From positions 1-5,271 of the forward strand of contig JAFQOY010000197.1 in assembly GCA_017412025.1 (NCBI GenBank): DNA of 5,271 nt. The letters are read 5' to 3'. The position numbers and the translations under genes are program-made. Source of the stretch: Clostridia bacterium. GTDB taxonomy: Bacteria > Bacillota_A > Clostridia > Christensenellales > Aristaeellaceae. Shown here in pieces: positions 4,985 to 5,271 of the stretch. The notes under the pieces were generated by a model. The model searched no databases, was not told the origin of the DNA, and was given only the letters and a program-made list of their open reading frames with translations. Position 1 is the first letter of the stretch. Every line of letters starts with the position of its first letter.

Positions 4985-5271
4985 ATGGCAAACATCAGCT
5001 TACAGCATCTGGACAAGATCTATGACAACAATGTGCAGGCCGTCTATGACTTCAATCTGGAGGTGAAGGACGGCGAGTTTATCGTGCTCGTCGGTCCGTC
5101 CGGCTGCGGAAAATCCACCACGCTGCGCATGGTTGCCGGCCTGGAGGATATCACCAGCGGCCGCCTGCTGCTCGACGGCAAGGACATCACCGCCGCCCCG
5201 GCCAAGGATCGCGATATGGCCATGGTCTTCCAGAACTATGCGCTCTACGGCCATATGACCATCTATGAGAA
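4985..5271 (+). CDS. ugpC: MalK/UgpC/MsmK-type ABC transporter ATPase, 5' part (3' end outside window)
   Basis: This is the ATP-hydrolysing subunit that drives sugar import as a homodimer on the cytoplasmic face. The visible 95 residues start at ATG 4985. AAAGGAG at 4971-4977 overlaps the previous stop and lies 7 bases upstream. The Walker A motif is intact (GPSGCGKST, residues 37-45). LRMVAGLEDITSG (47-59) and DGKDIT (64-69) are typical of UgpC/MalK, as is the Q-loop FQNYALY with Q83. Just after it the protein reads LYGHMT (87-92), where this family almost always has LYPHMT or LYPHLS. The full protein should be about 360-370 residues with a C-terminal OB/TOBE regulatory domain; the signature motif, Walker B and that domain lie beyond the window. 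Many LplABC-type systems lack a linked ATPase and share a general one, so its presence here suggests a self-contained importer. The symbol is a family name. Confidence 0.93.
   Translation, partial: MANISLQHLDKIYDNNVQAVYDFNLEVKDGEFIVLVGPSGCGKSTTLRMVAGLEDITSGRLLLDGKDITAAPAKDRDMAMVFQNYALYGHMTIYE

Noticed and set aside
1..5271. tRNA or rRNA genes, CRISPR arrays, insertion sequences or attachment sites
   Set aside because: I saw no cloverleaf-like sequence, regularly spaced repeats, transposase or integrase motifs. The window is fully occupied by the importer operon apart from the 140-bp spacer and very short gaps.

Overview
The window is a slice of one plus-strand operon for a CUT1-type carbohydrate ABC importer. 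The sequence is GC-rich, and every gene has a purine-rich ribosome binding site. The permease pair most resembles the LplB and YtcP families, which are abundant in Bacillota. These features suggest a fairly high-GC member of the Clostridia (Eubacteriales or a related order), probably from a fibre-rich habitat such as gut or rumen. The lineage and habitat are inferred from protein style only. No rRNA or other marker gene is present.

Layout from left to right: (1) the 3' part of an LplB-like permease (to 700); (2) a complete YtcP-like permease (716-1606); (3) a large secreted solute-binding protein of 695 residues (1660-3747); (4) a 140-bp spacer with three inverted repeats, two of which share bases; (5) two small, translationally coupled four-helix membrane proteins of unknown function (3888-4478 and 4475-4972); (6) the 5' end of a MalK/UgpC/MsmK-type ATPase (from 4985). 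All genes point the same way. The spacers are short (15, 53, 140, -4 and 12 bp), and no convincing promoter or U-tract terminator is visible.

How the parts should work together: the binding protein captures an oligosaccharide or glycan fragment outside the membrane. The two permeases form the heterodimeric channel, and the ATPase dimer powers import through the EAA loops visible in both permeases. The substrate cannot be read from the sequence, because no glycoside hydrolase or regulator lies in the window.

The unusual part is the pair of small membrane proteins between the binding-protein gene and the ATPase gene. They share a predicted N-in/C-in four-helix topology and a faint sequence resemblance. 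The first has acidic, aromatic-rich outward loops. The binding protein has no lipobox cysteine, so it has no obvious lipid anchor. A speculative but testable idea is that the small proteins are accessory subunits that dock the binding protein or modulate the importer. The nested inverted repeats after the binding-protein gene are well placed to set different transcript levels for the two halves of the operon.
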